Of a stretch of 64,000 nt of DNA, positions 8,931-17,292 are shown piece by piece. The number at the start of each line of letters is the position of its first letter. The stretch's first letter is position 1. The translations under genes were made by a program, and so were the position numbers. The DNA is taken from the NCBI RefSeq assembly GCF_022869865.1, contig NZ_CP094984.1, forward strand, positions 124,001 through 188,000, written 5' to 3'. The stretch comes from Arthrobacter zhangbolii. Lineage in GTDB: Bacteria; Actinomycetota; Actinomycetes; Actinomycetales; Micrococcaceae. The notes below the pieces were generated by a model. It made no database searches, was not told the origin of the DNA, and was given only the letters and a program-made list of their open reading frames with translations.

Positions 8931-9587
8931 ATGGAAAACGTGACATGGTCCGCACCGGCGGACCGGCGCCGGGGGCGGGAGCTGGTTGTCCTGCTGCACG
9001 GCTATGGATCCGGGGAAGAGGCCATGGAACCGTTGTTCGCGGCGCTGCCGGAGTCAGCCGTGGGTGCTGCCGTCCGCGGCGGGCTGGAGGTGGGCGGCGG
9101 CAGCGGGTGGTTCCTGCTTGACCCGCTGCTTACTTCGGATTCCTCGGAGGTGCTGGAAGCTGCCCTGAAACTCCTTTCCCAGCTTGACCGCCTGCGCAGC
9201 GAATATGCCTTCAGCGGGGTGTCGCTGGCAGGTTTCTCGCAGGGAATGGCCATGGCCGGCACCCTGCTCAGGCTGCGGCCCCAGGAGTTCCGCGCCGTCG
9301 TCGGCCTGTCCGGTTTCATTGCCCCAAACCCGCTCCTGGCAGCCAGTGAACCGCTGCCGGTGCGGGTGCCTTTTTTCTGGGGGCGGGACCGGCAGGACTG
9401 GGTCATCAATGCCGATGCCGTAAACCATACGCAGGACTGGCTGGAGGAAAACACGGCACTGACTGCACGGACGTATCCAGGCATGGGACATTCCATCGGG
9501 GCACGGGAAATAGCCGATATCGGTATTTTCCTTCGCCGCTTTGCCGGTTCCGACACGCCGTCGGGAAAATCGCCACGCGCGCGGTAA
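8931..9587 (+). CDS. alpha/beta hydrolase, carboxylesterase/phospholipase type
   Basis: The protein has 218 residues and resembles the COG0400 (YpfH-like) serine esterases. Oxyanion-side motif LVVLLHGYGSGEE is at residues 18-30. The nucleophile elbow LAGFSQGMAMAG places the serine at 103. The catalytic histidine is in YPGMGHSIG near the C-terminus. No signal peptide is present, so it is cytoplasmic. The natural substrate is unknown; family members hydrolyse short acyl esters. A TAGGCT box six bases before the ATG suggests a leaderless transcript. Confidence 0.88.
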   Translation: MENVTWSAPADRRRGRELVVLLHGYGSGEEAMEPLFAALPESAVGAAVRGGLEVGGGSGWFLLDPLLTSDSSEVLEAALKLLSQLDRLRSEYAFSGVSLAGFSQGMAMAGTLLRLRPQEFRAVVGLSGFIAPNPLLAASEPLPVRVPFFWGRDRQDWVINADAVNHTQDWLEENTALTARTYPGMGHSIGAREIADIGIFLRRFAGSDTPSGKSPRAR

Positions 9588-9721
9588 CTAACACAGTTTC
9601 CCTTTTTAGGGAATTCCTGTCCGACTACTGACTAAGCATGCTGATCAAGTAGGCTGGAGGAAAGCGCTGCTCACAAGGCGGCGCTGGAAATCACTGTCAC
9701 TCACACAGCAAGGAGAATCAA

Positions 9722-9997
9722 ATGGGTATCATTGCGTTCCTTATTCTGGGTCTCATCGCAGGTGCAATTGCAAAGCTGATCCTTCCGGGTCGTCAGGGCG
9801 GCGGCTGGCTCGCCACTCTGGTCCTCGGTGTTATTGGCGCTCTGCTCGGTAGCTGGCTCGGCAGCCTGGTCATGGGAGACGGCGGCGAGCTCTTCAGCCT
9901 GACGTCGCTCTGGACCTGGGTCCTGGCCATCGTAGGCTCGATCATCGTTCTGCTGATCTACGGCTTCGTTACCCGCAAGAGCGGCAGCCGCGCCTAA
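9722..9997 (+). CDS. GlsB/YeaQ/YmgE family stress-response membrane protein
   Basis: The protein has 91 residues and three hydrophobic segments rich in glycine: IIAFLILGLIAGAIAKLILPG, GGWLATLVLGVIGALLGSWLG and WVLAIVGSIIVLLIYGFV. This is the classic transglycosylase-associated (YeaQ/YmgE) pattern. Members are small inner-membrane proteins often induced by stress, and their biochemical role is unclear. The ribosome-binding site AAGGAG lies just ahead of the ATG. A TAGGCT box at 9650-9655 could be the promoter, giving a leader of about 60 bases. A long hairpin at 10037-10077 follows the gene. Confidence 0.92.
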   Translation: MGIIAFLILGLIAGAIAKLILPGRQGGGWLATLVLGVIGALLGSWLGSLVMGDGGELFSLTSLWTWVLAIVGSIIVLLIYGFVTRKSGSRA

Positions 9998-10036
9998 GTA
10001 GTGCGTGAACGCCGCTGACGCGGCGTGCTGATTTGG

Positions 10037-10077
10037 AGGGCGGGGCCCGGCTGGAATATTCCACCGGATCCCGCCCT
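10037..10077 (+). terminator. intrinsic terminator after the YeaQ-like gene
   Basis: Outer arms AGGGCGGG (10037-10044) and CCCGCCCT (10070-10077) pair. Inner segments CCGG/CCGG and TGGA/TCCA extend the stem with small bulges. A TTAGCTTT tract follows. Confidence 0.75.
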
Positions 10078-10136
10078 TTAGCTTTAAACAGACGAAAGAT
10101 CCACGCCGGCACCGGATTTCCCCAAGGAGAGTTCTA

Positions 10137-10889
10137 GTGAAGCGACGCAAGTTCAATCCCGCAGCCAAACTGGCCGGCCGGGCCGCCTTCGGGCCGGACG
10201 GACAGCCCAAACCGCACGTGGTCCGGGGTATCGAACGCGCGATCGAAGTGCAGCGGCCCCTGGTGCTCGCCAATATCCGCCGGCTGCAGCGCAGGCATCC
10301 CTCAGCCGATGCCGCGGAGCTGATTAGCATCCTGGACCGGCACTACCTCAATACGGTGATGGGTGGTGGCGCAGCAGTTGGTGCCACCGCGGTTATACCG
10401 GCCGTAGGAACTGCCGCCGCCCTGGGCCTCTCGGCCGCGGCAACGGTCGGGTTCCTCGAGGCCACCGCACTGTATGCCCAGTCAGTGGCTGAGCTGCACG
10501 GCGTGCGGCTGGCGGACCCGGAACGTTCCCGCACGATGGTGATGGCCATCATGCTGGGCGAGGAGGGCACTTCCATGATGCAGTCGCTTGCCGGGCGGGG
10601 CAGTGCCTCCACCTGGGGCAGCACCATCGGCAACATGCCCTCGGGTGTGCTCGGCTCCGTAGGCGCAGGCATCCGGAAGCAGTTCCTCAAGCGGGTGATG
10701 GCGCGCCAGGGTACTGCGCTGCTGGGACGTGCCCTGCCGCTTGGTGTGGGCGCCGTCGTCGGCGGCGTAGGCAACCGTGCCATGGGCAAGGGCGTTATCC
10801 GCGCCACCCGTGCAGCCTTCGGCGAACCGCCCGCAACCATTCCCGGGCAGCTCGCCGGCGAGCTGGACCGCCTGGACAAGCCCGCCTAG
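10137..10889 (+). CDS. conserved membrane-associated protein of unknown function (EcsC-like features)
   Basis: The protein has 250 residues and starts at GTG 10137 behind AAGGAGAG. The N-terminus is very basic (MKRRKFNPAAKLAGRAAFG). The middle contains Gly/Ala-rich hydrophobic stretches (GGGAAVGATAVIPAVGTAAALGLSAA) and the C-terminal part has another (ALLGRALPLGVGAVVGGVGNRAMG). The last pattern recalls EcsC-family proteins, but the match is only by eye. No catalytic motif is seen. The gene faces the DUF445 gene tail to tail across a hairpin pair. Confidence 0.65.
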   Translation: MKRRKFNPAAKLAGRAAFGPDGQPKPHVVRGIERAIEVQRPLVLANIRRLQRRHPSADAAELISILDRHYLNTVMGGGAAVGATAVIPAVGTAAALGLSAAATVGFLEATALYAQSVAELHGVRLADPERSRTMVMAIMLGEEGTSMMQSLAGRGSASTWGSTIGNMPSGVLGSVGAGIRKQFLKRVMARQGTALLGRALPLGVGAVVGGVGNRAMGKGVIRATRAAFGEPPATIPGQLAGELDRLDKPA

Positions 10890-10920
10890 CCAACCGGACG
10901 GTTGGCTCCGCCGGCGGAGC
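10888..10920. terminator. two abutting hairpins between convergent genes
   Basis: AGCCAACC pairs with GGTTGGCT (10888-10907, four-base loop). The following GCTCCGCCGGCGGAGC (10905-10920) is a perfect palindrome. The first arm includes part of the upstream stop codon. There is no T-run, so termination strength is uncertain. Confidence 0.55.
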
Positions 10921-10927
10921 GAGGCGG

Positions 10928-12187
10928 CTAGCCGAAAACGGCGGAGGCGACCGTGAAAATGGCCAGACCGGCCAGGGAACCCACCACGGTGCCGTTGATC
11001 CGGATGAACTGCAGGTCCTTGCCGACCTGCAGTTCAATCTTCTCCGAGGTTTCCTGCGCATCCCAGCGTTCCACCGTTTCGGTGATCACACCGGCGATGT
11101 CGCTGCGGTAGGTGCGGACCAGATAGCCGGCAGCGTCCGCAACGTAACCGTTCACCTTCGCCGCAAGCTCCGGATCATTGACCAGGCGCGTACCGAAGTC
11201 CTGCACAGCAGAGGTAAAGTTCCGGGTCAGTTCGCTCTCCGGGTCCTCCGCAGCAGTCATCAGTGCGTTCTTGATGGTGGTCCACGTCTGCGTCATCAGT
11301 TCGCGGACCCGGGGATCGTCGAGGACCTGCTCCTTCACGGCGTCGGCCTTGGCCATGGTTTTGGGGTCTTCCTGCAGGTCCCTGGCCACCCCGGTGAGGT
11401 AGTTATCCAGCGCCACACGGAGCTGGTGGTTCGGATTCTCCTGGACATCGAGCAGGAACCGCTCGGCCTGGACCTGCACCCGTTCGCCCACCAGGTCATC
11501 CAGGAACGAGGGGACCCACGACGGCGAACGTTCGGCTACCAGCCGGCTGATCACTTCGGGGTTCGCCAGCACCCAGTCGGCAAGGCTGTCCACGATCAGG
11601 TTCACCAGCTGGTGGTGGTGGCCCTCTTCAAAGACCCGCTGGGCCATCCGCCCGGCCGGCGGGCCCCACTGGGGATCCACCACATGCCGGCGGAACATCG
11701 ATTCGAGGACGTCGCGGACGGCGTCGTCATCCAGTACGCGCAGTGCACCGCGGATGGCGGCTGCGCCTTCGGTAGCCACCCGTTCGGCGCCCTCGGGCCG
11801 GGCCAGCCAGGTGCCTGCCTTCCGGGCCACCTGCATGGAGTCAAGTTTGGTCCGGATGATCTCCTCGGACAGGAAGTTCTGTTCCACGAACTGGCCCAGG
11901 GAGGCGCCGATCTGGTCCTTCTTTTCCGGGATGATGGCCGTATGCGGGATCTTGATGCCCATCGGATGCTTGAACAGCGCGGTCACGGCGAACCAGTCAG
12001 CAAGGGCGCCCACCATGCCGCCTTCGGCAGCGGCCCGGACGTACGCCAGCCACGGATACCGCTCCTGCAGGGCGAAGGCAAAAAGGAAAATCACCGCCAG
12101 GGCAATCAGCAACCCTGTCGCCAGCATTTTCATGCGGCGCAGGGCGAGGGCGCGCTCCTCGTCGGTGGGGGCTGCGACGGCGCTCAC
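10928..12187 (-). CDS. DUF445 domain-containing membrane protein
   Basis: The protein has 419 residues. A cytoplasmic start (MSAVAAPTDEERALALRRMK) is followed by a membrane segment (LLIALAVIFLFAFAL). Next comes the family hallmark AAAEGGMVGALADWFAVTALFKHPMGIKIPHTAIIP. A long helical region follows, and the C-terminus holds a second membrane helix (GTVVGSLAGLAIFTVASAVFG). DUF445 proteins are widespread in bacteria with no settled function; an envelope role is usually assumed. It is divergent from the GH15 gene, across a 184-base gap in which I see no clear signal. Confidence 0.88.
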   Translation of the reverse strand: MSAVAAPTDEERALALRRMKMLATGLLIALAVIFLFAFALQERYPWLAYVRAAAEGGMVGALADWFAVTALFKHPMGIKIPHTAIIPEKKDQIGASLGQFVEQNFLSEEIIRTKLDSMQVARKAGTWLARPEGAERVATEGAAAIRGALRVLDDDAVRDVLESMFRRHVVDPQWGPPAGRMAQRVFEEGHHHQLVNLIVDSLADWVLANPEVISRLVAERSPSWVPSFLDDLVGERVQVQAERFLLDVQENPNHQLRVALDNYLTGVARDLQEDPKTMAKADAVKEQVLDDPRVRELMTQTWTTIKNALMTAAEDPESELTRNFTSAVQDFGTRLVNDPELAAKVNGYVADAAGYLVRTYRSDIAGVITETVERWDAQETSEKIELQVGKDLQFIRINGTVVGSLAGLAIFTVASAVFG

Positions 12188-12371
12188 GCGCGGGCCTCCT
12201 TCACGGACAGTGCCATTGTTGACGCGAGTTTCAATACCACTCCCTAATCCAGTGAGGGGTCCGCGGCCGGCAGCTGAACACCGGAACGGCCCTGACCCAA
12301 TCTAATCAGTGATTGGCTCGGGTGCGCTACGAGCACGGGATCCGGCCGGAGCGGTGTGGTTGAGTAGTGCC

Positions 12372-14246
12372 ATGGCATCCCCGGTAGAGTTTTCTGCGGC
12401 GTTCCCCCTCCCGGATACCGTCACGGCGGCCACCGTGCCGCCCCAGCTGCCCTGCCCCATCGAGGACTACGCGCTTGTCTCCGATTTGCACACCGGCGCA
12501 CTGATCTCGCGTACCGGCAGCATGGACTGGCTGTGCCTGCCCCGGTTCGATTCGCCGTCCGTTTTCGGTGCGCTGCTGGGTACCAGCGAACACGGCCGCT
12601 GGCTGCTTGCCCCCAGCGATCCGGCGGCCACCGTGACGCACCGCGGCTACCTCGAGTCCACCTTCGTGCTGCGCACGCACTGGCAGGCACCCGGCGGGGC
12701 GGTGCGGGTTACCGACTACATGCCGGTGGGGGACCGGCGGGCTTCACTGGTACGCCGAATCGAAGGCATCAGCGGCACGGTTGCCATGCGGCAGGAGCTG
12801 AAAATCCGTTTCGGCTACGGAACCGTGATGCCCTGGGTCTTCCGCGGTACAGACAGCGGCGGGGAACATCTCTCAGCCATCGCCGGTCCCGGTGCATTGG
12901 TGCTGCGGAGCAAGCACCTGCCCGTGGCCAGCAACCACAGCCACATCGGAGAATTCGAGGTCTCCGCGGGCGAGTGCCTGGACCTGGAACTGACCTGGTA
13001 CCCCTCGCACCGGCCGGTTCCGCCGCCGCAGGACCTGGACGCGGCGTTGAAGCGCACATCGGCTTACTGGCAGGAGTGGGGGCACCGGCGTCTGGAATCC
13101 AGCGGCTACGAGCAGGCGGTCCGCCGCTCACTGCTGGTGCTGCGGGCCCTGACGCATGAGGACACCGGCGGCATTGTTGCAGCCCCCACCACCTCACTGC
13201 CTGAAGAAGCAGGCGGCGAACGCAACTGGGACTACCGCTACTGCTGGCTCCGCGATGCCGCCCTGACCCTGGTGGCCATGATGACGCACGGTTATCAGGA
13301 AGAGGCGCTGCAGTGGCGCAGCTGGCTGCTGCGCGCAGTGGCGGGAGATCCCGAGGACCTGCAGATTCTCTATGCGGTGGACGGCGGCCGGGAATTGCCC
13401 GAACAGGTCCTTCCGCAGTTCCCCGGCTACGGGGGTGCGGCGCCGGTGCGGCTGGGCAATGGTGCCGTGGGACAGTACCAGGCGGACGTGGTGGGCCACG
13501 TTATGGTGGCGCTGGCCCGGCTGCGGGACCGGGGGGTGCCCGAGGACCACTTCTCCTGGCCCCTGCAGCGCGCGCTGCTGAACTACCTCGAAAAACATTT
13601 GGAGGAACCGGACCATGGGATCTGGGAGATGCGGGGGGAGCCCCGGCACTTCACGCACTCGCGGGTGATGATGTGGGCGGCGTTTGACCGGGCAGCGGAT
13701 GCGGCCAGGGAACACGGGCTCGAGGGCCCGGTGGAAGTGTGGGAGGGGCTGCGGGACGGACTGCGGCGCGAAATCCTGGAACGCGGCTTCGACCGGGAGC
13801 TGAACTCCTTCACCCAGTACTACGGCGGCACCGGGGTGGATGCCTCCCTGCTGCAGCTGCCGCAGGTAGGTTTCATCGGCTACAACGACGAGCGGATGCT
13901 GGGCACGGTGGCGCAGTTGGAGAAGCAGCTGCGCCACCCCTCGGGCCTGCTGCTGCGCTATGCCACCGAAACCGGTGAGGACGGGCTGCCCGCCGGGGAG
14001 AACCCGTTCCTGGCCTGCAGCTTCTGGCTGGTGGAGCAGTACGCGTACACCGGGCGGCTGCCGGAAGCCCGCCGGCTGATGGACCAGCTGGTGGGATACT
14101 CCAATGAACTGGGACTGCTCAGCGAAGAATATGATGCATCCAACGGACATATGGCAGGGAACTTCCCGCAGGCGTTTTCGCACCTGGCCCTGGTCCGGGC
14201 CGCGGACGCGCTGGCCGGCGCTGAGGCGCGGCCGCCGTCCGGGTAA
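12372..14246 (+). CDS. glycoside hydrolase family 15 protein (glucoamylase/trehalase-like)
   Basis: The protein has 624 residues. It has the bacterial GH15 plan: an N-terminal beta domain (CPIEDYALVSDLHTGALISRTGSMDWLCLPRFDSPSVF) then an alpha6/alpha6 barrel. The hallmark TSLPEEAGGERNWDYRYCWLRDAALTL and the late acidic motif GLLSEEYD hold the expected catalytic glutamates. No signal peptide is seen, so it probably acts on cytoplasmic alpha-glucosides. In actinobacteria this group includes trehalases and glucoamylases, and I cannot tell which this is. The ATG at 12372 lacks a good ribosome-binding site; an in-frame start further upstream is possible. Confidence 0.9.
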   Translation: MASPVEFSAAFPLPDTVTAATVPPQLPCPIEDYALVSDLHTGALISRTGSMDWLCLPRFDSPSVFGALLGTSEHGRWLLAPSDPAATVTHRGYLESTFVLRTHWQAPGGAVRVTDYMPVGDRRASLVRRIEGISGTVAMRQELKIRFGYGTVMPWVFRGTDSGGEHLSAIAGPGALVLRSKHLPVASNHSHIGEFEVSAGECLDLELTWYPSHRPVPPPQDLDAALKRTSAYWQEWGHRRLESSGYEQAVRRSLLVLRALTHEDTGGIVAAPTTSLPEEAGGERNWDYRYCWLRDAALTLVAMMTHGYQEEALQWRSWLLRAVAGDPEDLQILYAVDGGRELPEQVLPQFPGYGGAAPVRLGNGAVGQYQADVVGHVMVALARLRDRGVPEDHFSWPLQRALLNYLEKHLEEPDHGIWEMRGEPRHFTHSRVMMWAAFDRAADAAREHGLEGPVEVWEGLRDGLRREILERGFDRELNSFTQYYGGTGVDASLLQLPQVGFIGYNDERMLGTVAQLEKQLRHPSGLLLRYATETGEDGLPAGENPFLACSFWLVEQYAYTGRLPEARRLMDQLVGYSNELGLLSEEYDASNGHMAGNFPQAFSHLALVRAADALAGAEARPPSG

Positions 14247-14276
14247 CCGGAAGCATTCACCGACCAAAGGAAACCG

Positions 14277-14672
14277 ATGAACCGCAAGAGCCTCTCGGCT
14301 GTGGCGATGGCTGCCCTGCTGACTACCAGCGCCGTAAACCACTTCCGTAACCCCCGTTTCTACAATGCCGTGGTGCCCCGGAGCATCAGCACCGACACCG
14401 ACGGCAAATACGGTGTGATGACCCGGCGGCAGTGGACCCATGTCAGCGGTGTCCTGGAGTTCGCGGCGGCGGCCGCCCTGCTGCTGCCGGCAACCCGGCG
14501 CACGGCGGCCACCGGTACGGCTGCCATGTATGTTGCTTTTATCGCCGGCCATATCAGTGCCCTGCAGCGGTCCTTCGGACCGCGCGGCGGGGATCGGGAG
14601 AAGCTGATTCACAGCCTGCGCCTGCCGTTGCAGCTTCCGCTGATCCTCTGGGCCTGGAGCCTGCGGAAGTAA
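14277..14672 (+). CDS. DoxX-like integral membrane protein
   Basis: The protein has 131 residues and about four hydrophobic segments. The motif TSAVNHFRNPRFYNAVVPRSI followed by WTHVSGVLEFAAAAALLLPATRR is typical of the short DoxX-related family. Function is not established; relatives have been linked to redox or quinone handling in membranes. AGGAAACCG precedes the ATG. The stop codon directly abuts the next start (TAAATG), and the gene follows GH15 after 30 bases, so the three genes probably form one transcript. Confidence 0.8.
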   Translation: MNRKSLSAVAMAALLTTSAVNHFRNPRFYNAVVPRSISTDTDGKYGVMTRRQWTHVSGVLEFAAAAALLLPATRRTAATGTAAMYVAFIAGHISALQRSFGPRGGDREKLIHSLRLPLQLPLILWAWSLRK

Positions 14673-15191
14673 ATGTCCACTAAGCTCCTGCTCCTCGCTG
14701 ACACGCATCTGCCCAAGCGGGCCAAGGCCCTTCCGGAGGAAGTCTGGTCAGAAATAGACGCCGCGGACATTGTGGTCCATGCCGGTGACTGGGTAAGCGA
14801 GGAGCTGCTCGACCAGTTGGCGGAACGCTCACGGAAGCTGGTGGCCTGCTACGGCAACAACGACGGCGCCGGCCTGCGCGCCCGCCTGCCCCTGGTGGGG
14901 CGGGCCCTGGTTGAGGAGGTGCGGCTGGCCGTCGTGCATGAAACCGGGCCGGCGCCCGGGCGGGAAGAACGCATGGATAAGCAGTTTCCGGACACCGACC
15001 TGCTGGTTTTTGGACACAGCCACATCCCCTGGGATTCAGTCACGCCGGCCGGTATGCGCCTGCTGAATCCCGGCTCGCCCACGGACCGCCGCCGGCAGCC
15101 GTTCTGCACCTACCTGCGACTGGAAATCAGCGGAAGCGCCCTCACGCCCGAGCTGCGGCGGCTTCCGCTGCGGGAGGTCCGGCGGCGCTAG
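14673..15191 (+). CDS. metallophosphoesterase, YfcE/MJ0936 type
   Basis: The protein has 172 residues. All metal-binding motifs of the calcineurin-like phosphoesterases are present in order: LADTHL, HAGDW, CYGNNDG, VVHETG, FGHSHIPWD, and the closing LLNPGSPTDRR. Members of this group cleave phosphodiesters with two bound metals and their natural substrate is usually unknown. The N-terminus starts directly at the first beta strand. The gene begins on the base after the preceding stop. A strong terminator follows at 15250-15290. Confidence 0.9.
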   Translation: MSTKLLLLADTHLPKRAKALPEEVWSEIDAADIVVHAGDWVSEELLDQLAERSRKLVACYGNNDGAGLRARLPLVGRALVEEVRLAVVHETGPAPGREERMDKQFPDTDLLVFGHSHIPWDSVTPAGMRLLNPGSPTDRRRQPFCTYLRLEISGSALTPELRRLPLREVRRR

Positions 15192-15249
15192 CCGGCTAGG
15201 CAGAGAGCGGCACGCACCCTCCGGCTCCGGCCACGGGCGGGGACAACAA

Positions 15250-15290
15250 AAAACGCCGGGCCTGCCCCGTGGGGGCAGGCCCGGCGTTTT
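15250..15290. terminator. strong bidirectional intrinsic terminator
   Basis: A perfect 19-base stem (15250-15268 with 15272-15290) carries A-run and T-run ends, so it works in both directions. It separates the phosphoesterase gene from the convergent dehydrogenase gene. Confidence 0.93.
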
Positions 15291-15327
15291 GGCCGTGCAT
15301 GCGAAGCAGCAGCTAAGCGGCCGGCAT

Positions 15328-16515
15328 TCAGTCGCGGACGCCCGGCTGGAAGACCACCTTGATGCAGCCGTCTTCCTTCTTCTGGAACTTTTCGTAGAGC
15401 TCGGGGGCATCTTCCAGGGACGCCTGGTGGGTGACCAGGTTGGTGACGCCCAGTGGATCCGCGGAATCCTCCACCAGCGGCATCAGGTCATCGGTCCAGC
15501 GCTTGACGTTGCACTGGCCCATCCGCAGGTTCAGCTGCTTGTCGAACATGTTCATCAGCGGCATGGGGCTGGCCGTGCCGCCGTACACACCGCTGAGGGA
15601 GACGGTGCCGCCGCGGCGGACCGCGTCAAGGGCTCCGTGCAGGGCGGAGAGACGGTCCGTTCCCGCGGTTTCCATGGCCTTCTGCGCAAGCTTGTCCGGC
15701 AGCAGGCCGACGGCGGTCTGGGCGGCCTTGCCGGCCGGGGAGCCGTGGGCTTCCATGCCGACGGCGTCCACTACGGAGTCCGGGCCGCGGCCGTCGGTCA
15801 GGCTGCGCAGCTCATCGGCGACTTCCTTGTGCAGGTCCAGGGTCTCCACGCCGTACTGGGAGGCGAGCTTCCGCCGTTCCTCGACCGGATCCACGCCGAT
15901 GACGCGGTAGCCCAGATGCGTGCCGATGCGGGCCGCGAACTGGCCCACCGGACCCAGGCCGTAAACGGCCAGGGTGCCACCGTCGGGCACGTTGGCGTAC
16001 TGGACGCCCTGCCAGGCGGTGGGCAGGATGTCGGAGAGGAAGAGGTAGCGCTGGTCCGGGAGTTCGGAGCCCACCTTGATGGGGTTGTAGTCGGCCAGCG
16101 GCACCCGCAGGAACTCGGCCTGTCCGCCGGGAACGGAGCCGTACAGCTCGGAGAAGCCGAAGAGCGCGGCGCCCATTCCCTTCTCGCGGACCTGGGTGAC
16201 CTCACACTGGGTCTGCAGGCCCTGGCGGCACATGTAGCAGTCGCCGCAGGCAATCTGGAAGGGGATGACCACACGGTCACCCTTCTTCAGGTTGGTGACG
16301 GCGGAGCCAACCTCTTCCACGATGCCCATGGTCTCGTGGCCGAGAATGTCGCCCGGCTTCATGTAGGGCATCAGCACCCCGTAGAGGTGGAGGTCCGAAC
16401 CGCAGACTGCGGTGGAGGTGACGCGGATGATGGCGTCAGTCGGTTCCTGAATCACCGGATCCGGAACCTGCTCGACGCTGACGGAGTTTTTTCCCTGCCA
16501 AGTAACTGCTTTCAC
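15328..16515 (-). CDS. zinc-dependent alcohol dehydrogenase, formaldehyde dehydrogenase-like
   Basis: The protein has 395 residues and belongs to the medium-chain dehydrogenases. Catalytic zinc ligands are in TAVCGSDLHLYG and GHETMGIVEEVG. The structural zinc region is only partly conserved (ACGDCYMCRQGLQTQCE). The NAD-binding fold is at VYGLGPVGQFAARIG. The long insertion near GSPAGKAAQTAVG matches the glutathione-independent formaldehyde dehydrogenase-like branch. The GTG at 16515 is chosen because AGGAGG precedes it and the protein then starts VKAVTW, as relatives do. The substrate is uncertain. Confidence 0.88.
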   Translation of the reverse strand: MKAVTWQGKNSVSVEQVPDPVIQEPTDAIIRVTSTAVCGSDLHLYGVLMPYMKPGDILGHETMGIVEEVGSAVTNLKKGDRVVIPFQIACGDCYMCRQGLQTQCEVTQVREKGMGAALFGFSELYGSVPGGQAEFLRVPLADYNPIKVGSELPDQRYLFLSDILPTAWQGVQYANVPDGGTLAVYGLGPVGQFAARIGTHLGYRVIGVDPVEERRKLASQYGVETLDLHKEVADELRSLTDGRGPDSVVDAVGMEAHGSPAGKAAQTAVGLLPDKLAQKAMETAGTDRLSALHGALDAVRRGGTVSLSGVYGGTASPMPLMNMFDKQLNLRMGQCNVKRWTDDLMPLVEDSADPLGVTNLVTHQASLEDAPELYEKFQKKEDGCIKVVFQPGVRD

Positions 16516-16672
16516 GTGCGATCCTCCTGCTGGTTGCATGCTGAGTACGTTGAAAGAACTAAGGCCCATTCTGCCAATTGATAAGCGTACTGACAAAACG
16601 GCTGCGTTTCGGAACTACTCAACAGGGCCTGCCACAGGTCTGCCGCGGTGTCTGGATCGACCGGGAAGGCCG

Positions 16673-17152
16673 CTAGGAACCGGGGCTGTGTCCGGCAGCA
16701 CGCCCGGCGCCGGGCTGAATGCGCGGTGCGGCGAGCACGCTCCGGTCCCGGGCCAGGATCATTTCAAGTGCACGGGCATTGTCCAGGGGGTCGCGCTGCA
16801 GCGCGCGGCCGTCCTGCGGGTTAGTCTCCTGCGGGTTACGCTCCTGCGGCCTGCTGTCCAGGGAGTCGGTTCCGACGGGCGCCGGACCGTCCTCCGTTCC
16901 GCCCGGCCTTCTGGTGATTTCCACCGGTCCGTCGATTTCACGGACGGCTGCGGCGAGAACGGTGAAGGCGTCGGATTCAACCCGGACCGCGCGGGTGAGG
17001 TTGACGCAGATGCTGGCCCCCAGCGTGGCTGTGTGCCGGAGGATCCGGAGCAGGGTCTCGCAGTTGGAGCCCGTGAGCGATCCCCGTACTTCCACCGATG
17101 CGGTGGCATCTCTGGTATCCACGCGTACCAGTACGCGAAGCGGCTCTTCCAT
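16673..17152 (-). CDS. STAS-like small protein with a repetitive polar tail
   Basis: The protein has 159 residues. The N-terminal half (VDTRDATASVEVRGSLTGSNCETLLRILRHTATLGASICVNLT) alternates beta strands and helices like a STAS domain, the fold of anti-sigma-factor antagonists. The C-terminal half is unlike that family. It contains repeats of the type RNPQETNPQDG and ends in a basic, Gly/Pro-rich stretch. The phosphorylatable serine of true antagonists is not obvious. The ATG at 17152 has GGAGA upstream. No sigma-control genes are adjacent, so the function is unknown. Confidence 0.6.
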   Translation of the reverse strand: MEEPLRVLVRVDTRDATASVEVRGSLTGSNCETLLRILRHTATLGASICVNLTRAVRVESDAFTVLAAAVREIDGPVEITRRPGGTEDGPAPVGTDSLDSRPQERNPQETNPQDGRALQRDPLDNARALEMILARDRSVLAAPRIQPGAGRAAGHSPGS

Positions 17153-17292
17153 GTCATCTCCACGGAGACGCGGGTCCCGGCCACTGCTTAACCGGGTCTG
17201 CCACCGTACCAACGCGCCATGCGGCCTGTCAGCAGGTGCCCGGTCTTTGGCCTGCCCCGCAGGGCGGATCGGTTATCGGGAAACACCTTCCA

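Noticed and set aside
9598-9613. TTCCCTTTTTAGGGAA as a terminator after the esterase gene
   Set aside because: The stem is only five base pairs and no T-run follows, too weak to support.
13194-14708. A 504-codon minus-strand frame opposite the GH15 gene
   Set aside because: The GH15 frame has the full family signature and start context; the antisense frame shows only Gln/Pro/Arg-rich sequence.
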